Source: Syngnathus acus (taxonomy: Eukaryota > Chordata > Actinopteri > Syngnathiformes > Syngnathidae). Taken from it: a DNA stretch of 64,000 bases. The stretch lies in assembly GCF_901709675.1 (NCBI RefSeq), contig NC_051087.1:14318067-14382066 (forward strand), written 5' to 3'. The notes beneath the pieces are model-generated. The model had not been told where the DNA came from. It did no database searches and saw only the letters and a list, made by a program, of their open reading frames with translations. The position numbers and the translations under genes were made by a program. The number at the start of each line of letters is the position of its first letter. The stretch's first letter is position 1. This document shows, piece after piece, positions 53,001 through 62,000 of this stretch.

Positions 53001-56000
53001 CGTTATAGGTGGCTGAGTTCCCAGAAGACCAGCTTTTAGTAGCTGTGTACCCTGGAGTTCCAACTGCTGCTGAGCTTTTCCTGTTACCACACAAGAACCA
53101 GTCACATGACAAGAAAAAGAGTGAGGAGGAACTCGAACAAGTATGAGTGACAAGTATATTTGATACCAAGTTACTTTGTAAATTGAATCATATAGTTTTA
53201 ATAATTAAAATCATGCTGCATCTTCTAAACAGGTTTCAAGGATAATTGTAAGTGCACTGAACCAGAATCTGGTGGAGTTTGAGCTGAAGCCTGGTGTGAG
53301 GGTGATTGTATATAACACGCAGCTAACACTGGGTAAGAGATTTTCATGTACCTTTTTATTTTTAATCCATTTAATTTATACCATCTTAATGTATTTCTTT
53401 TTGCTTCGTTTCTGTCATCATCATACCGTTGTTTTATCAGCAATGTTATAATTTGTTGATGATGAAGATGTGCAGAGGCGTAGCCAGGAATTTTTCCAGT
53501 AGGGGCGCACGCCCACAGGAAAAAAAATCGAACATCACCCACGCCGTTCGCTGATCGCTAAAACAACATCCGGGTCCGGGAGGCAAACGGTGAATGGATA
53601 ACATCGCGCACATAGAATAGCGCAAGCACATTCGCGCAAGACCGAAAGAAAAAAACGGCAGGAAAATGAAGAATCGAAAAAGCTCGATTTTTTTTCAACC
53701 GGGGCGCAGGGAGTCCTAACCGGGGCGCCGCCCCGGCTCGCCCCGGCTTGGCTACGCCTCTGAAGATGTGTCCTTTGAAAATACACAGGGCAGGAAATTT
53801 TCTTTAAACAATGGCTCTGAAATGCCTGCCTGAAAATTCTGAACATTTGTTCAATTTCTGATGGTGATTCTAAAAAAAGGACTTTACTTTACGTTTTTGA
53901 GATTCACTAAATCCACTGTTCAGTTCGATTCTCCGTTTTGTGATGACGGTGTTCGGTCCGGTTCAATACACTTTGAGTTTTGCTCGGTAAAAACTGAAAG
54001 AACAAACACATGAAGTATTTTCACAGAATTATAAATAAAGACTTTTTGATGTTATCGTAATATTTTTTACAAATTATTACTAATCAGAAATATATCTTTG
54101 GTTGTCTATGCCAAATGCATATTATGATAGGCTGAATAATTAAAAGCATTTCTATTGGATGGAAAAAGGTACAATAAATCTGTGTATCCACAAGAGGTTG
54201 GGGTAAGTCACATAAGTGCAAGTCACAAGCAAGCAAGTCTCAAGTTGTAGCCTTCAAGTTTCAAGCGAACCCCGATTAGGAAAATCAACCAAGTAAAGTT
54301 ACCAAAAAATGTGGATGCCGTTCGCAGATGAGGAATGAGTGAAGATGCAGTTCACCAATGGGAAACGAGCGGTGACACCTTTGAATTTACATACGCAGTA
54401 CAATAATCAGATAAAAAGGAGAGTGGAGACGTAGGTGGGTCCAAGCCAACCGCTGTAACACCAAGATAGCATTTAGCTGCCAACACCAGCACCGTCAGTA
54501 ACCAGAGTGACTGGTGATGTGTAAAACTTTTTTGAGGAGTGCCCCTCCTTGTCTTCTTGAAGAAAAGGGAAATCACTCTCCCTGCGTAGAAACACCGTGA
54601 ACACACACGAGACAAGCGGTGCATCATAATATTTCATATTTGGTCAGTATTGGCAGATTACACGCAATGCTAGGTGTGTTTCTTTCAGTCGCTACTTGAC
54701 CCGGTTGGGAACAATTATAGGGATAGACAAAAGAACACTTCCGTCCTTGATCAGTCCGCCCTTTTTTCTTCTTGTCCTCGGGTTGCAAAATCGATGTCCA
54801 TCCGGGACAAGCGGACAGACCATTCCGTTCCGGGGACGGAATGCCCATGACTGTTGATATGTAAAACCTGACACCAAGGTTTATTGAGCTACTGTTCATT
54901 TGACCTAGGTAGGTCAACCATAAGTCCAAGAAAAGAAAAGGTTATGAAGAATACAGAATGCTTAATGTTCATGCTACATGAACTATTTTAAAGCTGAAGC
55001 CATCCTTAAGGAAGAATGCACTGTAGTATGTGTAAGCAACGGTAATAACCTGGTATTCTGCTTAACATGACATTTCTGGATTGAGAGTTAAACATAATTC
55101 AACCACAGGGGCACGCCATAATGGACTTTTCCGTCCCATTGTCTATAGAAAAATACGTCACCAATGCCTTTCACGTTCTTTCTCGTTCGTGCGTAATGTC
55201 ACATGACACCAGACCTGGTAATCATTGATGCGTTCAAAATATATGCACGGAGCACGCACTGGTTCACCCCGGCCTTTCTGAAATTCAGTGTGTTGCTTAA
55301 GTGTGCCGTCCGGAAATTCAGAGTGCAACAAAGATGGAGTGCCAGTGTGCAATATCAAACGCCCTGACTGAGGATAGTAGCGACAACACAGTGCTGACTG
55401 TGCTTGAAAATGTATGGGAAAGGGACCTTCTATATCTCCCAACACACACACTGACGAGTGCAAGGGCATCAGAGGGGTTTAGGTTAGCGGTCATTCAGTT
55501 GACAGATTACTGGCCACAATGGATTTTGCAATTGCTCTATGCCCTTACTCATTCGAACTGGTGTACATTATGCCACCAGTCAGATGAAAACATGGGACGA
55601 GAAAACCTAGCTTGGTGCCTGGATGTGGAAAAAAAGAGCACCAAATCAGCACGCAACATGGTGAATAGATGTTATTATATTATACGTATTATTATATAAT
55701 GCTTTCATCCAAATACAACATTGGATTTATATGCTACAGCGCCTAAGACACAATCACTGACACAATACAGAAGCGGTGTACGGGGGAAGTTGAGTATGCG
55801 AGTCATCACAGATTATGACATTAATGATTACCGTATTTTTCGGACTAAAAGTTGCTCCGGAATATAGGTCGCATTAGCCATAAAATGCACAATAACGAGA
55901 AAGAAAAACATATATAAATCGCACCGGACTATAAGTCGCATTTTGGGGGAAATGTATTCGACAAAATCCAATACCAAGAACAGACATGAACGAGCAACAA

Positions 56001-59000
56001 CAGGCAAAACGATACGTAGATATGCTAATGTGACATAAACACAAACGAAGGGCTGAGAACGGGCCTGACGTAACATTCACAGTTATTCAAAAAACTATTA
56101 CATAAATAACACGTTTATAAAACCTTTGTCAACAATGGGTGCGCGCCGCTGACGGCGCTTGCACTTCAAAATATACCACAGGCCCATATAACGATATATA
56201 AATTATATATCAAATAACTATTATATAAGCAATAATATTATCAAACCATCTGTGTCACTCTAAATCATTAAATCCATCGATCAAATTCCTCGTCCTTTGT
56301 CAACAACGCCGCGCGTGCGCCCTGACGTCAGCCTCGTCGTTATTCCACAGATCTAGTATATAACTATATTGTAGAGTTAACAAAGTACAAGGAAAGACGT
56401 GGGTTTGGTAAACGGCTCTTTATTTAACAAAACAAGAGTTCAACGAACCAACAACTACTGAACTGTAACGATAAAAACATATAGAAGTTGCTACACGAAA
56501 TAAAATATATCAAATAACTATAACATAAATAGTTAACCGCCACACGGCCCCAAGCACCGGCGTGGACTTCCAGGCGTGTGGCGGCGTGGACTTCCATCCC
56601 CAGAGGTGGCACTTCCATCCACGGAGGTGAAAGAGAGCTCCGTAGAGTAGGACCGGGCGTGCGTAAAAGCCATCATAGTTTTTCAAACCTTCTGTGTCAC
56701 TCCAAATCATTAAATCCTTCAAACTCTTCGTCCTCCGTGTCACTTACAAACAAAGCCGCTAATGATGCTGGTAGTACGTGGGGCCCTTCGTCATCTTCGT
56801 CATCCCGTGATCAATCTTTGTCCTTTTTGTAAACAACCGCCGCGCCATGCCGCGCCGCGCTGCTGACGTCACTTGAAATTCAAATTACAGTAATCCCTTG
56901 CTACATCGCGGTTCGTATATCGCGGTTTCACTTTTTTTTTTAACATTTTTGAAAAAATTCACATAAGTCGCTCCTCAGTATAAGTCGCCCCCCCCACCCA
57001 AACTATGAAAAAAAACGTGACTTATAGTCCGAAAATTACGATACTGTTTTTTTAGTGTTGCAACATTTAGCAAATGAAATCGAGGTGTTTGAAAATACTT
57101 TTGTTGAAATGGCTGTTGTAAAAGAAAAGTACCAAGAGAGGATGCTAGGTGTCCATAGACTGTAGGTAGTATATGAATATGCTATTTAGAGTAGGAGTGG
57201 CTGGAGTGTGCTCACCTAGTGAGCAGATTAATCTTGATTTGAGTTCCCCTTTAAAAACAAACATCACTTAAATAGCCTCGCATGCCTTACAATCCTGTGT
57301 TAAGATGGAGGCGACAACCTACAGCTCTGATGTGCCAATGGTATACGGTGAAGTTCAGGAGCAAAAGACATTAACCAGGTCAAATTTTTATTTTTATTTT
57401 TTTTATTGGCTATTATTTGATAGTATATCTATATTTTACATTAAACTGAATAGTCCTTAAGTGATTTGGACAGTTGATTGCATAATCCACAAGTGATAAA
57501 ATGCATTTTTGGGTGGCTAATTGGTGGATGGTGGATAATTTCACTTTGAGTTGAATTTCATAAACAAGGCGGAGGATTTAGAGGTAAAATGGCATTTTAA
57601 TATTTTTTTTACGTCTATACACAGTGTTATCCTGACTATAGGTGTCAAAAAGGTTTTCTATCTCCATGTGTTTTTTTTTTCTTGCGGGTAACGGCAAAAA
57701 AATTATCTTTGAGTATTAAATGTTGCCGACATCTGGAGTCCGAATCACATGAAACATGACGCTTTTTCGAGTATTATAATTCATATGTTTCAGCTATACT
57801 GTTCAGACAGGTCCGTCTATAAAAATATGACAGTGAGGAAAGAAGGGAATTAGTAACACCTCCAACTGCGTTATTGATAGAAACCAAGAATAAAAGAATA
57901 CCACAAGTACAAACTGCAAATAAAATACATCTGTCTCTAATGCCTCCCTTCAAAAAGGTGCCTTGTACGTCTGGCATTTCAGTAAATAAATGCTGCTTGA
58001 TCCAAACACTCTGTGGGAGAATGAGTCATTTGCTTACAATTTGCCATTTAATTGTTTCAGGATTTTCTCACAAGTATGCCTGTTAATTTTAAAGATATGC
58101 ATAGACATTTTCTACATGTTTTTCTTCAGTGGATTCTGCCAGCCTTAATTCTCGGCTTCAGTGTGATTAATACCATAAATGTTTGGTTTTATTGTCAATA
58201 ATTGCCATTAGTTAAACTTGATTACATTTAATGAAAACCGATTGCATAGCAAAAAGCACGCAAGAGATTGCAATTTAAGTTTAAACAAAGACTTATATTA
58301 ACACTGCACATCCACTTTGTCTGACTCTTCCCCTTTGACCCAAACCCTTCTGTACCCCACACAGAATTTATGGTAGTAAAAATACAATATTTTACAATAC
58401 GTACATTAAAACTTGCACACAGGCATGCAGTCATTTGCGGTGGCGCTCTGTCATAAAAGGGAGATGCTTGAAATTCTATCCAGGTCATCACCCTTGTATT
58501 TGCGTATTTGTTTGCATGACGTAAATTAGGGGCTGTCAAATCCTTGTTTCAGCACTTGACGGCAGAAACAACAAAGAAGAGGTCTCTCTCCCTATTCTGG
58601 TGCCTCAAACTTCCTTTGGAACAAATCGCAGCCTGCAAATGCAAAAAATGCAGCATTTGGATCTGAGTGCCCCTTGGCAGCATAAACCTTTTTGGAAAGA
58701 ACAGTAAAAGTTCATCGTTAGCAGTTAAAATAACGCAAAGTCGAGCTGTCCATCTGAAACTAAGACTTGGGCTGTTCAAAGGCCAGACAGAGCTTCATGA
58801 ATCTTTTCAGTGCCTCTCGAGCTTGTCCAAGACCTCCTCTATGATTTTTTTTAGAAATAGAATCTCTCATTGAGGGAAGAGATGGCTGAGGAGACTGCAA
58901 CAGCGCGGGAGAATTCACGATAGCTAGATATATTGCCACCACTGGAACATTGGCTGTTGGGGTACCCTCAATCTGAGAGTGTCACAGGAGCAGAGTGTTC

Positions 59001-62000
59001 AAGAACATGTTCCCTACCGGTGTTCATGGAAGAGCGCATCTTCAAGGCCTTTGTTCTCTGATTCACATAAGATATGTAGAGCTCTGTTGGTGGGCTGTAA
59101 CAGGTTGTCAGGCACAGTAGCAGACATGTCCTTCTGTCCACGGTGCCTGTCCTGCAGGCTGTCAGTAATGACCATCATTAGTTTCTTTCAGCCCGTGTGG
59201 TCCAGGACAAAAACCTAACCACTCGTCTTCAGTGGCTTGGGGCAGGGCAGTGCACAGCGGCAGCATTGGTATGGACGTCAGAGGAAACAGTCTTGATAGA
59301 CATGAGGACAAAACACAAAACTGCATTACATATTGCGCTTAAACAACACACGTAGTGATAAAATTAACCTCTCTTTCACAGCCAACTTAACTCCCACTTG
59401 CAATATGCGTTGTGTTGGTGTCAGTTCAGTCTCTATCTGGAGGAGGGATGATGGCAGGCACCCACGCCACAGTTGGAGAGCCCAGCTCTTCTGATGCTGG
59501 ATTCACAGTTCTCTGGGCCTTGGGATGGGTGCAGCAGAATGTGATGGCACGTCTTTTACAGCGCAACAGCAGATGACCAAATGGTCACTGAAACAGTTGT
59601 GCATCAAACGACAAACAATGAGGAACGACACATACAGAAGCGGCTTAGGACTGTTACCTTATCAGGTAGAACTGCTGGCAGTACATATTGGTGCCAGCAA
59701 TGTTCTACTTCTGCTGGATCAAACCTACGTAGTTGTCCTCAGTGGAGTCCCACGCCTCTTTCCAGCTACTCTTTGCCCAGTTGCCAAAGCTGACCAGCTG
59801 TAAACCATGGTGTTCTGAAGGAGCCACCGGAAGCTTTTGCCTTTATATTTCCCTATTTGGAGAGTGTACTTACCATGCTCAGTCCTGTTGGTAGCAATCC
59901 TGTCTCTGTACCGCACCCTTTTCAGAGCTGATGCTTGATGCGGATGGACTCCCCAGATGGGTCCTAGTGCAGGCAAGCAAGTAACCCCTTACTTGAAACA
60001 CCCTCAGGAAAGAACATTTTTATCAGACATTATGTTTAACCAAATTGTATTGGGCTTTCATGCAAAATAAAACAAGTTGTTGTTTGTCTACCCTTCACTG
60101 GCTCTTTCAACACCCCCACCCCCATAGCTCTAGAAATGTCCCTACCTATTCATTCACATGTTCCATGAAACCAGCAAGTCACCACTCAAACACGTCCAAG
60201 GACCAGAGCTGGACAGCCTTGTTGTAACCAGTCAATTGTGTATTTCTTTCAACACCAAGAATACAGAATTAAGAAAGTTAAATAAGATAAAACAAAAACA
60301 AAAGAACGTTAATTGCACCTCATTTAGCAAAAAATCCAAGATTAATAATTGTCATTTTTTATCATTAAGTGATCATGGCGTCATTGGAAAAGCCTATTTC
60401 ATGCTTCTTGTTCCAGGCTATATAATATATTTTAGCTTGTAACTATTTAGACAATTTTGCTAACGTACCTACTGTCACGGATCGGATGGACCTTGGCGAC
60501 CAAATGCAGCTTGGACCAGGGTTTATTCAGCAAAACAAACTAATAGACTCGGCAAACTGACATGACTTAACGAAATAACAAAAGGACTAACCGACAGGGA
60601 CGCGAAACAAAGGACGTGAAGACATCAAGACAACAACAACACACACAATGATCGCAATCGGCGGTAACTCCGGAACACGAACCACAATCGGCGGCAACTC
60701 CGGAACACGAACCGCAATCGCCGGCAACTACGGAACACGAACCGCAATCGCCGGCAACTACGGAACACGAACCGCAATCGCCGGCAACTCCGGAACACGA
60801 ACCGCAATCGCCGGCAACTCCGGAACACGAACCGCAATCGCCGGCAACTCCGGAACACGAACCGCAATCGCCGGCAACTCCGGAACACGAACCGCAATCG
60901 CCGGCAACTCCGGAACACGAACCGCAATCGCCGGCAACTCCGGAACACGAACCGCAATCGCCGGCAACTCCGGAGCACGAACCGCAATCGCCGGCAACTC
61001 CGGAGCACGAACCGCAATCGCCGGCAACTCCGGAACACGAACCGCAATCGCCGGCAACTCCGGAACACGAACCGCAATCGCCGGCAACTCCGGGACACGA
61101 ACCGCAATCGCCGGCAACTCCGGAACACGAACCGCAATCGCCGGCAACTCCGGGACACGAACCGCAATCGCCGGCAACTCCGGGACACGAACCGCAATCG
61201 CCGGCCACTCTAGGGACACGAACCGCAATCGGCGGCAACTCTGGAACACGAACCGCAATCGGCGGCAACTCTGGAACACGAACCGCAATCGGCGGCAACT
61301 CTGGAACACGAACCGCAATCGGCGGCATGTGAAAAGTCAGAGCCGCAATCGGCAGCGTTTGGAAGTCCGGACCGCGATCAGCGGCATTTGGAAGGCAGGG
61401 CTGTGCGCAGCTGGATCGAAGTCTGGCGACGGTCGCGGGTCCGGCGCAGCTGGCTTGAAGTCTGGCGACGCCCACGGGTCCTGTGACGCTGGGGTGGAGC
61501 CCGATGGCGGCCGCGAGTCTGATGGCGCCGGGAGGCTCTCCGATGGCGGCCGCGGGTCCGGCATCGCTGGAGTGAAGTCCGATGGCGGCCGCAGAGCCGC
61601 TGGCGCCAGAAGCACTCCGATGGCGGCCGAGGGTCCGGCGTCGCGTGAGCGAAGTCCGATGGCGGCCGCGAAGCCCATGGCGCTGGAACATGCTCGGACG
61701 ACGGACGTGAATCGGGCGTCACAGCGGGAGCTGATGGTGGAGGGGGGTCCAAGCGCTGGTCGCCGTAGTGGTCGGATCATTCTGTCACGGATCGGATGGA
61801 GCAGGGCGACCGAGTGCAGCCTGGACCAGGGTTTATTGAAGCAAACTCAAAAGGCAAACTGACATGACTTAAACAATAACTCGACTGACTGACCGGGACG
61901 TGAAACAAGAAGACAGCAGGACATGGCGACAGCAAGACAGTACGACAACAATGATCCGACGGGGAGTGAGGGGCAGACAGGACTTAAATACAAAACACGA

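Noticed and set aside
55301-55699. 132-codon plus frame
   Set aside because: No recognisable motif, no splice or promoter context; listed only as unassigned intron.
59182-59345. TTTCTTTCAG plus a 50-codon open frame, a possible exon
   Set aside because: Exons O and P already join in phase (LTL-APLV), and the peptide does not resemble any SorCS segment.
60652-61322. Regular 30-bp repeats considered as a CRISPR array
   Set aside because: Units are contiguous with no unique spacers, no cas genes are nearby, and the setting is a vertebrate intron.
60648-61862. 404-codon plus-strand frame and 374-codon minus-strand frame
   Set aside because: Both come from the 30-bp tandem array, which is open in several frames because its length is a multiple of three. 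No non-repeat domain, no start context and no splicing signal supports a gene.
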